Assembly (NCBI GenBank): GCA_000416275.1
Contig: ASZJ01000114.1
Location: forward strand, 71,888 to 135,887
Origin: Osedax symbiont Rs1
GTDB lineage: Bacteria > Pseudomonadota > Gammaproteobacteria > Pseudomonadales > Balneatricaceae
Direction of reading: 5' to 3'
Length of the DNA: 64,000 nucleotides
A program made the position numbers and the translations under genes. Below, in pieces: positions 27,522-36,823 of this stretch (position 1 is its first letter; each line of letters begins with the position of its first letter). Under the pieces are notes generated by a model. The model saw nothing but the letters and a program-made list of their open reading frames with translations, made no database searches and was not told the origin of the DNA.

Positions 27522-28412
27522 ATGTATTCATTTCGACAAATAAAATTGAATAACCTAAATGAAGAGCTATATAATAAATTTTTCTATTGTACAAAAGACT
27601 CATCGCCTTTCTTATCTCTATCATGGTTGAAATCAATAACACATTCTTCTTATAGCTATAGTCTTAAGTTTTTAGAAATTTCTCAGTTTGATTCAGTCGT
27701 AGGGTATCTACCATATTTCGAAAAATTTTATGGACTAATTAAATTATGTAATGTGTGGGGAGGGTATGGTGGGTATGTTTCTATAAAAAAATTGGAGTTA
27801 AATAAAGTTTTCTGTTTATGTGTTTTTAAACAATATAAATACAAAGATAACGTATTAAAATCATCACTTTTCCTCCATAAGGAAAAACTCTCCACATGGA
27901 TTAAAATCATTAATACACCTTACGATATTACATTTTCAGCCTTACACAAGAAAACTAAAAACCAGATTAGGAAAGCCAATAAGTCAGATTTGCTTTATAT
28001 TGATGTTAAGAGTATTACAATGGTAGAAGAATGCTATAGTATTTATCGTATGCTTGTAAAAAAACATAATATCACGACTGTCTTGTCAATTGAAACTTTT
28101 CATTCATTATCAAAGTTCGATGATGTTGATTTTATAGCGAGTATTAGTAAAGGTAAAGTTATTGCATATTCCGTGTTTCTGTATTCTAATACTGAGTGCT
28201 TTTATTGGTTAAATGCATCAAACCCAAATTATTCGACCCTAAATGCTACCAACGGTATGCTCGATAAAATTATTTTTAAATTGTCCGGTTCCACGATAAA
28301 TGTTTTAAATTTCGGGGCCGTGCCACTGGATAATACCGGTTTGCATCATTTTAAATCACGTTGGGGAGCAATAGAAAGGGAATATGTATGTGAGACAGGA
28401 ATAATGCTGTGA
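27522..28412 (+). CDS. FemAB/GNAT-like acyl- or aminoacyl-transferase
   Basis: A 296-residue protein with features of the FemAB-like GNAT superfamily (BioF2-like domain): an N-terminal half with SPFLSLSWLKSIT and VVGYLPYFEKFYG, and a C-terminal half with TKNQIRKANKSDL followed by VIAYSVFLYSNTECFYWLNASNPNYSTLNATNGMLDK-type text, split here over residues about 220-260. These proteins transfer acyl or aminoacyl groups to sugars or peptides; here it may acylate an amino sugar. It overlaps the next gene by 4 bases. Confidence 0.6.
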   Translation: MYSFRQIKLNNLNEELYNKFFYCTKDSSPFLSLSWLKSITHSSYSYSLKFLEISQFDSVVGYLPYFEKFYGLIKLCNVWGGYGGYVSIKKLELNKVFCLCVFKQYKYKDNVLKSSLFLHKEKLSTWIKIINTPYDITFSALHKKTKNQIRKANKSDLLYIDVKSITMVEECYSIYRMLVKKHNITTVLSIETFHSLSKFDDVDFIASISKGKVIAYSVFLYSNTECFYWLNASNPNYSTLNATNGMLDKIIFKLSGSTINVLNFGAVPLDNTGLHHFKSRWGAIEREYVCETGIML

Positions 28413-29578
28413 AGCGTCTCCTTATTCTATTGCCCGATATCTGGTCTATGAAGAAATACCAAGGGATGCCTTCAATACACAATTTTTTAATAGTAGCCAC
28501 AGAAAGATTTGACTGTGTTATATTTACTACAGATGAAAACAATGTCGAAGTTGATTACCCTAATGCCAAGGTTTATAAATTTAAAAAGTTCACTACCAAA
28601 AGCTCTAATAGGTACGTCCAGTATTTATGTGGACGCTTAAATTTTATTTCTATAAATTGTAAATATTATTATAAGTCAATATCACTTAGGCTTTCTCCTG
28701 ACATCATATACTGCTCATCATCACTCCCTGTGTTGTCCACCAGGATTCTAAAAATATTTTATACATCTAAATCAGTTCATCGAATTTATGGTACTTTTTT
28801 ACATGAAAATATCAGTAGTGTGTTCGATAAAATTAAGAAGTACGAGGAATATCTATCATTTTTCTTGGATGCAGATAAATATATTATTACAAATGATGGA
28901 ACTAAAGGAGATTTAGTGGCAGAAAAATTTTCTATACCAAAGAGTAATATAGAATTTTTAATGAATGGAGTTGATTTTAAACCACATGTTTCATCAAATA
29001 TAATGGAAGAACTTAGAAATACGTTTAAAATACCCAAAGAGCATCTTGTAGCAATTAGTGTATCAAGGCTCTCTTCTTGGAAGAGAGTAGATCGAATTAT
29101 AAAAGCGTTTAATTTTTTGGAAAATGTACCTATAAGTTTAATTGTTGTTGGTGACGGCCCTCAAAGAGAAGAGTGGGAAGAATTGAAAACTAACAAAAAT
29201 ATTAACTTTTCAGGTTCTTTACTTGGATATGAAGTAAATTCAATAATGAGGAGTGCTGATATTTTTATATCCATGTACGACTATTCTAATGTTGGGAATC
29301 CTTTGCTTGAAGCTTTGACTTTTGGTTTGCCAATCATCACTGTATCTTCTGGTGGAACAATCGATATTATCACGCATGATCAAAATGGTCTTATTATCGA
29401 TTATTCTCAGGATGAAAACCACATGGTTATTAATTTGAAATCCAATATTGAATACTTAGTTTTTGATTCAGAAAAGCGAGAAGAGCTATCTAGAAAAGCA
29501 GTAGAGTTTGCAAAAGAAAACATCCTCGATTGGAACAGTCGAATTAAACTTGAAGTGGATATCATTGATTTATTGTAG
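28409..29578 (+). CDS. Glycosyltransferase family 4
   Basis: A 389-residue GT-B enzyme. The C-terminal half is standard GT4: AISVSRLSSWKRVDRIIKAF (about 213-232), VVGDGPQREEW, the loop SADIFISMYDYSNVGNPLLEAL with the conserved Glu, and FGLPIITVSSGG. Translation starts with GTG at 28409, overlapping the previous stop (GTGA). It adds one sugar to the lipid-linked oligosaccharide at the cytoplasmic face. Donor and acceptor are not predictable. Confidence 0.85.
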   Translation: MKRLLILLPDIWSMKKYQGMPSIHNFLIVATERFDCVIFTTDENNVEVDYPNAKVYKFKKFTTKSSNRYVQYLCGRLNFISINCKYYYKSISLRLSPDIIYCSSSLPVLSTRILKIFYTSKSVHRIYGTFLHENISSVFDKIKKYEEYLSFFLDADKYIITNDGTKGDLVAEKFSIPKSNIEFLMNGVDFKPHVSSNIMEELRNTFKIPKEHLVAISVSRLSSWKRVDRIIKAFNFLENVPISLIVVGDGPQREEWEELKTNKNINFSGSLLGYEVNSIMRSADIFISMYDYSNVGNPLLEALTFGLPIITVSSGGTIDIITHDQNGLIIDYSQDENHMVINLKSNIEYLVFDSEKREELSRKAVEFAKENILDWNSRIKLEVDIIDLL

Positions 29579-29580
29579 GG

Positions 29581-30645
29581 ATGTTAATGAAAGTAAAATA
29601 TGTCATGTTGGGCGATGCTAATTCCCCTCACTTCTTCAAGTGGTATAAAGAGTTAATAAAGAAATATGATGTGTATGTTATTTCTTTCAATGAAAATTCT
29701 ACATATCAATACCGTAATTGTTATATATTTAGTTCGGATGTTACTGAAAATGGTGGAAATTATAATATATTACGGCACCTAGTCTCCGTTTATCGTTTAT
29801 TAAAAGTAATTAGACCGAGTATTGTTAATGCTCATTACCTTACTAGTTATGGATTTGTAGCCTCATTACTTCGTATAGTATTACCTTTCAGGCTGGTTTC
29901 ATCGGCATGGGGAAGCGATATACTAGTCACTCCCAAACGAAACTTTATCTGGTTATTAGTCACCAAATTTGTCCTCAGTAAATCTGAATTTGTTACATCT
30001 GATAGTCTTAATATGTCGAGTGAAATACAGAAAATATACGACTGTAAAGTAGTTACTTTTCCTATGGGTATTGATGAAAAGTGCATAAGTTACAATAGTA
30101 AAAAATACTCTACTTATACCTTTCTTAGTTTGAGAAACCTTATCTCTAATTCTAATATCGATGTCATCATTAAGGCAATAGCCGTAGTATCGGAACAGCA
30201 CAACATACAATTGATCGTAGCTAACGATGGTTGTGATCGCTTAAAATTGGAGGCATTAGTTACAGAACTTGGTTTGTGTGGTGTCATACAATTTGTAGGA
30301 TATCTTAACCCTGATCAGCTTTTCGATTTAATGCGTAGTTGTCATACATACGTGACAATACCGACCAGTGATGCACTTTCAGTATCTCTTATGGAGGCTT
30401 TGGCTAGCGAAATGCTAGTGATTGCTTCGGATCTACCTGCAAATAGAGAACTGCTTAACCTAAGTAACTCTTTTATTACCAAAATTGAAATAGATAGTTT
30501 AGTGCGGGTGATGGAGAATGGATTAAATTTGTCTGCCACGGAGTTAGATGGAATATATAAATTTAACCGAAAATTACTTAAAGAAAGTTGCTTATGGAGT
30601 GATAATATAAAAATATTGTATGATGCTTTGAAATTAATTGAGTAG
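29581..30645 (+). CDS. Glycosyltransferase family 4
   Basis: A 354-residue GT4-type protein. It opens with MKVKYVMLGDANSPHFFKW, then the acceptor domain with IVNAHYLTSYGFVASLL and LVSSAWGSDIL, and ends with the donor domain: NDGCDRLKLEALVTELGL, FVGYLNPDQLFDLM, TSDALSVSLMEALASEM. The S-W/H-G-S/x-D motif after the first Rossmann half is typical of this group. Starts at ATG 29581 or 29587. It ends the AT-rich block; the downstream wbpI begins 7 bases later. Confidence 0.83.
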   Translation: MLMKVKYVMLGDANSPHFFKWYKELIKKYDVYVISFNENSTYQYRNCYIFSSDVTENGGNYNILRHLVSVYRLLKVIRPSIVNAHYLTSYGFVASLLRIVLPFRLVSSAWGSDILVTPKRNFIWLLVTKFVLSKSEFVTSDSLNMSSEIQKIYDCKVVTFPMGIDEKCISYNSKKYSTYTFLSLRNLISNSNIDVIIKAIAVVSEQHNIQLIVANDGCDRLKLEALVTELGLCGVIQFVGYLNPDQLFDLMRSCHTYVTIPTSDALSVSLMEALASEMLVIASDLPANRELLNLSNSFITKIEIDSLVRVMENGLNLSATELDGIYKFNRKLLKESCLWSDNIKILYDALKLIE

Positions 30646-30652
30646 GGTAACT

Positions 30653-31723
30653 ATGAAAATTGTCACAATCCTTGGCGCGCGTCCTCAGTTTATTAAAGCC
30701 GGGACGGTTAGCAGAGAAATTTCTAAAAACTCTGCGCTAAGAGAAATTATTGTTCATACTGGTCAGCATTACGATGCAAATATGAGTGATGTGTTCTTTG
30801 ATGAAATGAACATTCCTAAACCATGTCATAACCTAGGTATAGGCGGTAACGGTCACGGTGCGATGACTGGTCAAATGCTCGAACAAATTGAGATGATTTT
30901 ACTTATAGAACGCCCAGATTGGGTGCTTGTTTATGGTGATACTAATTCCACTTTGGCAGGAGCTCTAGCTGCGTCGAAGCTCCACATAAAAATAGCTCAT
31001 ATTGAAGCGGGTTTGAGAAGTTTCAATATGGCTATGCCGGAAGAAATTAATCGTATATTGACCGATCGTGTCTCTCAACTTCTCTTTTGTCCGACTAGAA
31101 CTGCTATAGATAACCTTTCTAAAGAAGGTGTCGATCATTGGAGCGGCGATCCTACCTGCCTTTTAGTCGGTGACGTTATGCAAGATGGTGCTTTTTATTA
31201 CTCAAATTTGGCAAAAAAACCGTCAGGTGTTGAAACCCAAAATAACTTTGTTTTATGTACTATTCATAGGGCAGAGAATACTGATGATATAGGCCGATTA
31301 ACTGGTATAATAAATGCACTAAATGAAGTCTCTCAGCAGAGACAGGTTGTTTTACCTCTGCACCCGCGCACCAGAAAGATTTTAGCCGATAGTGATTTAG
31401 ACACATCCCAGCTGACAGTCATAAGTCCAGTAGGGTATTTAAACATGATTTGGTTGATTAAGAATTCTGCTTGTATATTCACGGACAGTGGCGGTTTGCA
31501 AAAAGAAGCCTTCTTCTTTGAAAAACCTTGTATAACGATGAGAGATGAAACCGAATGGGTAGAACTTGTAGACTCTGGTGTTAATTTTCTTGCTGGTGCA
31601 GACAAAGAAAAAATACTGGCTGCATTTGAAGGGGTATTTTCCATTACTAAAAATTACAATCAAGCAATATATGGTTCGGGATGTGCTAGCCAAAATATTG
31701 TAGAAGCTCTGATCAATTATTGA
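30653..31723 (+). CDS. wbpI: UDP-N-acetylglucosamine-type 2-epimerase (WbpI-like)
   Basis: This 356-residue enzyme is a non-hydrolysing UDP-GlcNAc 2-epimerase of the WecB/WbpI family. It begins MKIVTILGARPQFIKAG, and GARPQFIKA is typical of WbpI rather than WecB (GTRPE). It contains VYGDTNSTLAGAL, HIEAGLRS, the catalytic region MPEEINRILTDR, and DSGGLQKEA. With WbpA, WbpB, WbpE and WbpD upstream it would convert UDP-GlcNAc(3NAc)A to UDP-ManNAc(3NAc)A. I chose ATG 30653 (AGGGTA ahead) over an upstream TTG inside the preceding gene. It overlaps the next gene (TGATG). Confidence 0.9.
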   Translation: MKIVTILGARPQFIKAGTVSREISKNSALREIIVHTGQHYDANMSDVFFDEMNIPKPCHNLGIGGNGHGAMTGQMLEQIEMILLIERPDWVLVYGDTNSTLAGALAASKLHIKIAHIEAGLRSFNMAMPEEINRILTDRVSQLLFCPTRTAIDNLSKEGVDHWSGDPTCLLVGDVMQDGAFYYSNLAKKPSGVETQNNFVLCTIHRAENTDDIGRLTGIINALNEVSQQRQVVLPLHPRTRKILADSDLDTSQLTVISPVGYLNMIWLIKNSACIFTDSGGLQKEAFFFEKPCITMRDETEWVELVDSGVNFLAGADKEKILAAFEGVFSITKNYNQAIYGSGCASQNIVEALINY

Positions 31724-32928
31724 TGAATGTTTTGTTAATCAATCATTATGCAGGCGCGCTCCATCTAGGGATGGAATATAGGCCCCTCTATATGGCAAAA
31801 AGTATTGCAGAGCTAGATCACAAAATGTATGTCCTTGGCGCTGACCAATCACATTTGCGACATACTCAACCGAAACATGGCAATGAATCTATACAAGGTG
31901 TAGATTATTTATGGCTTAAATCCCGCCCTTATAGTGGCAACGGTTTAGGTAGGGTTTTAAATATATTTTCCTTTTTACTGGAAGCTTGTACACGTGCGGA
32001 AGCAATTTTAAATTGGTCAAAACCTGATGTAATCGTTGCATCATCCACCTACCCTCTAGATAATTATTTAGCGCACTACCTTGCTAAAAAATGTGGTGCT
32101 AAAGTTGTATATGAAGTTCATGATTTGTGGCCCTTATCCCCGATCGAAATAGGCCCTATTTCTAAATGGCACCCATTTATGTTGCTGTTACAGCTTTCAG
32201 AAAATTACGCATATAAACATGCGGATCAAGTGATATCAATGTTGCCGAATACATTGCAGCACATGACAGAGCACGGACTTGACCCAGCTAAATTTAATTA
32301 TATTCCCAATGGAATATCACTTGTTGATAGTCAGGATAAGATCTCTTTACCGAAACAGCATATTAATTTGTTGGATAAATTGAAGCTCAGTGATCGTCTT
32401 TTGATTGGTTATGCAGGCGGTCATGCAAAATCAAATGCGCTACACAAACTAATAGGCGTCGCTAAATGTCTGCCACAATTTAACTTTGTGCTAGTAGGAG
32501 GCGGTTCTGAAAAGGCTGTACTACAGTTATCTGCAGAAAACATTTCTAATGTTTATTTTTTAGATGCTATTCATAAATCTTCTGTGGCTGATTTTTTAAA
32601 TAGGTGCGACATATTAACTATTGTGTGGAGCGACTCGCCACTATACCGTTTCGGAGTAAGTGCTAATAAATTGTTTGATTATATGCTGGCTGCGAAACCA
32701 ATAGTACAAGCTTTAACTTCAGCAAACGACCCCGTTACCTTAGCGGGAGCGGGTATCACCGTTGCGAGCACCAATAATTCTGATATGGTAGCTGCTTTTC
32801 TTAAATTAGCTGCTATGACAGAGCAAGAGAGAGCGGAGTTAGGACAGAAAGGCTATAAATATGTGTTGCAAAGACATAACTATAGTAAACTTGCTAAAAA
32901 ATTCATTGAAGTGTGTAAAAAAACATGA
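31723..32928 (+). CDS. Glycosyltransferase family 4 (WbuB/WbpH-like)
   Basis: A 401-residue GT-B glycosyltransferase. Its N-terminus MNVLLINHYAGALHLGMEYRP and the acceptor-domain text YEVHDLWPLSP match the WbuB-like GT4 subfamily, seen mostly with N-acetyl-fucosaminyl or related amino-sugar transfer. The donor half reads YAGGHAKSNAL, VLVGGGSEKAVL and YRFGVSANKLFDYMLAAKPIV with the conserved K-L-F/E-Y. The ATG overlaps the epimerase stop. In such loci this enzyme often adds the second sugar; that is inference. Confidence 0.85.
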   Translation: MNVLLINHYAGALHLGMEYRPLYMAKSIAELDHKMYVLGADQSHLRHTQPKHGNESIQGVDYLWLKSRPYSGNGLGRVLNIFSFLLEACTRAEAILNWSKPDVIVASSTYPLDNYLAHYLAKKCGAKVVYEVHDLWPLSPIEIGPISKWHPFMLLLQLSENYAYKHADQVISMLPNTLQHMTEHGLDPAKFNYIPNGISLVDSQDKISLPKQHINLLDKLKLSDRLLIGYAGGHAKSNALHKLIGVAKCLPQFNFVLVGGGSEKAVLQLSAENISNVYFLDAIHKSSVADFLNRCDILTIVWSDSPLYRFGVSANKLFDYMLAAKPIVQALTSANDPVTLAGAGITVASTNNSDMVAAFLKLAAMTEQERAELGQKGYKYVLQRHNYSKLAKKFIEVCKKT

Positions 32929-34094
32929 CCTTTATTCCCTATGCCCGCCCTGTTATAGAAGAAGAAGAAATATTAGAAGTAGTCGATACTTTAAGATCAG
33001 GCTGGTTAACAACCGGTCCTAAGGTTGCAAAATTTGAAAAAAACTTTGCCGAATATATTGGCTGTGATTTCGCGCTTGCAGTTAGTTCTGCTACAGCAGG
33101 TTTACACTTAGCACTAGAAGCATTGGGCGTTGGGCCCGGTGATAAAGTGATTACTACAGTTCATACTTTTACTGCCACTGCCGAAGTTATTCGCTATTTA
33201 GGTGCTGAGCCTGTGTTTGTTGATATTGAGCCGCGTAGCTATTGCATAGATCCTATTTTGATAGAGCAAGCACTTCAGCTACATGAAAATGTTAAAGCTA
33301 TCATCCCTGTCCATTATGCAGGGCAGGCAGCAGACATGGCTGCCATCATGGATCTGGCTAAAAAATACTCCGTTAAAGTCGTTGAAGATGCTGCTCATGC
33401 CCTTCCTTGTACCAATAATGGTCAGAGAATTGGCAGTATAGCTGATGTGACAGTTTTTAGTTTTTATGCTAATAAAACCATCACTACAGGTGAAGGTGGG
33501 ATGGTGACCACTAATGATGAATCTATTGCTAAACGTGTAAAAATAATGCGTTTGCATGGCATTAATCGTGATGCTTTTGATCGGTTTACCAGTGATAAGC
33601 CTAATTGGTATTATGAGGTGGTAGCGCCTGGTTACAAGTATAATATGATGGATCTTTGCGCGTCGATAGGCATCCATCAATTGAAAAAGGCCGATTTGTT
33701 TCAGCAGCGTAGAGCGGCCATCGCAGCTTGCTATAATGCTGGATTCTCTTCTTTAGCTATTATTCTTCCTCAACAAATAAAGCTCTCGGATACTCATGCT
33801 TGGCATATATATTCGATTCAATTGCAGCTTGAAAAACTGTCTATAACACGCAACCAATTCATAGAAATGATGAATGAGCGGGGAATAGGCACTTCGGTAC
33901 ATTACATTCCCTTGCATCGAATGCCTTATTGGCGGGAAAGTTGCGACCTTAAGGATGAGACTTTTCCCGTTTCTTCTCAAGTGTCTAATCAGCATGTTAG
34001 TTTACCGAATTTCGCCTCTATGACGGACCAAGAAGTACAAAAAGTAATAACTGTTGTCTGTGATATTATCAGTCAGGCAGAACATAGTGCTTAA
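32925..34094 (+). CDS. DegT/DnrJ/EryC1 aminotransferase (UDP-4-keto sugar, PglE-like)
   Basis: A 389-residue PLP enzyme with Schiff-base Lys near residue 184 in SFYANKTITTGEGGM, the phosphate-binding SSATAGLHLALEA loop, and EDAAHALP with the conserved Asp. It matches the 4-aminotransferase branch (PglE, PseC, perosamine synthase type) rather than WbpE. With the WbpM/PglF-like dehydratase at 34688 it would make a UDP-4-amino-4,6-dideoxy-GlcNAc, a bacillosamine-type precursor. It overlaps its neighbours by 4 bases (ATGA) and 8 bases. Confidence 0.88.
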   Translation: MTFIPYARPVIEEEEILEVVDTLRSGWLTTGPKVAKFEKNFAEYIGCDFALAVSSATAGLHLALEALGVGPGDKVITTVHTFTATAEVIRYLGAEPVFVDIEPRSYCIDPILIEQALQLHENVKAIIPVHYAGQAADMAAIMDLAKKYSVKVVEDAAHALPCTNNGQRIGSIADVTVFSFYANKTITTGEGGMVTTNDESIAKRVKIMRLHGINRDAFDRFTSDKPNWYYEVVAPGYKYNMMDLCASIGIHQLKKADLFQQRRAAIAACYNAGFSSLAIILPQQIKLSDTHAWHIYSIQLQLEKLSITRNQFIEMMNERGIGTSVHYIPLHRMPYWRESCDLKDETFPVSSQVSNQHVSLPNFASMTDQEVQKVITVVCDIISQAEHSA

Positions 34095-34680
34095 AAGAGT
34101 ATTTGATTTATGCTGTTCATTGGTTGGTCTTATTCTTTTACTTCCTGTATTTTTAGGCATTTCCATTTGGGTTAAATTAGACAGTTCAGGTTCTGTCTTT
34201 TTTAAACAAATTCGTGTTGGGCGCTATGGTCGCGACTTTGTTATTTATAAATTTAGAACAATGATTGTCGATGCTGAAAAGGTAGGATTGAAAGTTACAG
34301 TAGGAAAAGACCCCCGCATAACAACCCCAGGGTCTTTTATTCGCAGGAACAAGCTGGATGAGTTACCGCAGTTATTAAATGTGCTGCTTGGAGATATGAG
34401 CTTGGTAGGTCCTCGGCCTGAAGTGCCTGAATTTATGTGTCAATATTCAGCTGATATTAGAGATAAGATTTTATCTGTTAGGCCGGGAATAACGGACTTG
34501 GCATCCATTGAATATACCAATGAAGCTGAAATTCTAGCGGCAGCTGTCGATCCAAAAACTGCTTATATCAATGAAGTAATGCCATCAAAAGCTAGATATT
34601 ATTTAGAATATGTTGAAAACCACTCATTGATACTAGATATTATCATTATTTTTAAAACATTAAAAAAAATTATTTTTTAA
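34087..34680 (+). CDS. Initiating sugar-phosphate transferase (PglC-like monotopic PGT)
   Basis: This enzyme transfers sugar-1-phosphate from a UDP-sugar to undecaprenyl phosphate, starting glycan assembly at the inner membrane. From GTG 34087 it is 197 residues, the minimal PglC-type core: an N-terminal re-entrant hydrophobic helix ([20 protein letters not shown]), [13 protein letters not shown], the catalytic Asp-Glu pair in [25 protein letters not shown], and [10 protein letters not shown]. It lacks the large membrane N-terminus of WcaJ-type enzymes. It overlaps the aminotransferase by 8 bases; an upstream TTG would overlap far more. Likely substrate is the UDP-diNAc-bacillosamine-type sugar. 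Confidence 0.88.
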   Translation: MLKRVFDLCCSLVGLILLLPVFLGISIWVKLDSSGSVFFKQIRVGRYGRDFVIYKFRTMIVDAEKVGLKVTVGKDPRITTPGSFIRRNKLDELPQLLNVLLGDMSLVGPRPEVPEFMCQYSADIRDKILSVRPGITDLASIEYTNEAEILAAAVDPKTAYINEVMPSKARYYLEYVENHSLILDIIIIFKTLKKIIF

Positions 34681-34687
34681 GGCTTGT

Positions 34688-36616
34688 ATGTCACTGTTAA
34701 GTAAAATTTGGATAGCCCCCAGATCGATCAAAAGATTGATAAGTGTTTTTGTCGATTTAATACTTATATCTATAGCCTATTGGGGAGCGTACTGGACCAG
34801 ATTGCAAGGCGTAGAGGCTTATTTATCCGACGATAATTATCGGCTGATATTTCTGGTTACTTTGGTCATTACAATATTGATTTTTGTACAGGTAGGGCTC
34901 TATCGTGCGATTCTTCGATACATGGATTCACAGGCAATATTGTTTATATTGTTGAGTGCTTGCCTTTCAGCTTTGGTGCTAGTACTTGTTTCTTATTTTA
35001 TTCATGCCGCTGTACCGCGTTCTATTCCAGTTATTTATTGCGCATACATTATTATTTTATGTGGCGGAGCGCGCTTGGTAGCTCGAATGTTAATTAACCG
35101 CTCCGGGGCAAAACAAAAAACGAATGTCATTATTTATGGCGCTGGTTCTGCCGGTAGGCAGCTTACCCATATTTTGCAGCAAGGTAGTGAGTATCGACCA
35201 GTTTGCTTTATAGACGATTGTAGTAAGCTGCATCGTTCGTCTGTTCACGGTTTGACTATTTACTCGTCTAAAAGTATATCCCGTCAAGTCAGTAAGCACC
35301 AAGTTAAGAAAATATTGTTGGCTATGCCAAGTGCTACTAATTCGCAGCGGAAAAAGATTGTCCAATCATTGTCGGAGTTCGCTATAGAGGTTTTATCAAT
35401 TCCGGATTTAGATGATATTGCAAATGGACTTTTAACCATGGATCAGTTTAAAGATGTGTCCATTGAAGATCTATTAGGTCGAAATGCAGTGGTGCCTGAT
35501 CAACAATTAATGGAGCAAAATATCAAGGGTAAATCTGTGCTGGTGACAGGTGCAGGGGGCTCTATCGGAGCGGAGTTGTGTCGACAAATTATCAGTGTGC
35601 GACCAAGGGAGTTAATTTTATTTGAACAATCTGAATTTTCCCTGTATAGCATAGAAAATGAGCTTCGTTATTTAATAGCAGAAATTGAAGTCACTATCAA
35701 TTTAGTGCCTATCTTAGGTTCAGTGCAGAATAAAAATCGACTAGATTCGGTAATGTCTAGTTTTTCGGTAAATACCGTTTTTCATGCAGCAGCTTATAAG
35801 CATGTTCCCCTCGTTGAATATAATGTGGTAGAGGGTGTGCGCAACAATATATTCGGTACCTTGAATTGCGCACAAGCGGCTGTCAATGCCAAAGTTGATT
35901 CATTCGTTTTGATTTCTACTGATAAAGCAGTGAGGCCAACCAATGTGATGGGAGCGAGCAAGCGAGTGGCTGAATTAGTGCTGCAGTCGATGAGCTGTTT
36001 GCAACGTGATACGTCATTTAAAATGGTTAGGTTTGGTAATGTATTAGGCTCCTCCGGTTCAGTCGTCCCTCTGTTTCGCCAGCAAATAAAGGCAGGTGGG
36101 CCTGTTACTGTGACTCACCCTGATATTACTCGCTATTTTATGACTATTCCTGAAGCGGCACAGTTAGTTATTCAAGCCGGCTCGATGGGCGCGGCTGGAG
36201 ATGTCTTCGTATTGGATATGGGCGATTCGGTAAAAATTGTAGATCTTGCCACTAAAATGATTCATTTAAGTGGTTTTTCGGTTAAAACTGAATTTGAAGA
36301 TGGAGATATTGAGATCACTTTCTCTGGTCTAAGACCTGGTGAAAAGCTCTATGAGGAGCTGTTGATTGGTGATAATGTGTCGGGCACTGCACACCCCAGA
36401 ATCATGACCGCTTCCGAGGAAATGCTCGATTGGCCAGCGTTGTCAGATTTTCTTGAGCGTATTGACTTAGCTTGTAAAGCTTACGATTTAAAAGAGATTA
36501 GAGAGCTGCTGATGGTTATGCCGACCGGTTTTAACCCGAGCGATGCAATTGGCGACTTACTGTGGAATAAAATCAAGCAAGAGCAATTGCTTTCGAAGAA
36601 GGTATCAACTATTTAA
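34688..36616 (+). CDS. UDP-GlcNAc 4,6-dehydratase, membrane-bound (WbpM/PglF/CapD family)
   Basis: A 642-residue protein. Residues about 10-120 form four to five membrane helices. A first Rossmann-like domain follows (NVIIYGAGSAGRQL near 150). The catalytic SDR domain has SVLVTGAGGSIGAELCRQI (about 285-303), STDKAVRPTNVMGASKR with the Met/Lys of the active site, and GLRPGEKLYEEL near the end. Its length matches WbpM/PglF. It dehydrates UDP-GlcNAc to the 4-keto-6-deoxy sugar that the aminotransferase at 32925 would use. This is the last gene of the island; the 207 bp after it show no clear terminator. Confidence 0.9.
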   Translation: MSLLSKIWIAPRSIKRLISVFVDLILISIAYWGAYWTRLQGVEAYLSDDNYRLIFLVTLVITILIFVQVGLYRAILRYMDSQAILFILLSACLSALVLVLVSYFIHAAVPRSIPVIYCAYIIILCGGARLVARMLINRSGAKQKTNVIIYGAGSAGRQLTHILQQGSEYRPVCFIDDCSKLHRSSVHGLTIYSSKSISRQVSKHQVKKILLAMPSATNSQRKKIVQSLSEFAIEVLSIPDLDDIANGLLTMDQFKDVSIEDLLGRNAVVPDQQLMEQNIKGKSVLVTGAGGSIGAELCRQIISVRPRELILFEQSEFSLYSIENELRYLIAEIEVTINLVPILGSVQNKNRLDSVMSSFSVNTVFHAAAYKHVPLVEYNVVEGVRNNIFGTLNCAQAAVNAKVDSFVLISTDKAVRPTNVMGASKRVAELVLQSMSCLQRDTSFKMVRFGNVLGSSGSVVPLFRQQIKAGGPVTVTHPDITRYFMTIPEAAQLVIQAGSMGAAGDVFVLDMGDSVKIVDLATKMIHLSGFSVKTEFEDGDIEITFSGLRPGEKLYEELLIGDNVSGTAHPRIMTASEEMLDWPALSDFLERIDLACKAYDLKEIRELLMVMPTGFNPSDAIGDLLWNKIKQEQLLSKKVSTI

Positions 36617-36823
36617 ATGTCTGGCTTCGATCATTCAATTGTTAATAATCGCAAGATGTCTGATAATAGGTGTGCTTTGATAGGATAGTGGGGTTGTTTA
36701 ACTTATATCCTTAACATGAGTTTTTTAGAGGCTCCTTAGTCCTTGATGGTCTCTCGTAACAGATCCTCTAAGCAAGTCGCACACCTTTAAAAATCTGAGT
36801 TTGCAGCTGCTTTTATAATACTC

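Noticed and set aside
36617-36823. Partial tRNA-Ser 3' end (attachment site) at the right border of the island
   Set aside because: No stretch resembling the tRNA-Ser T-arm and acceptor end could be found in this gap, so site-specific integration at the tRNA is not supported.
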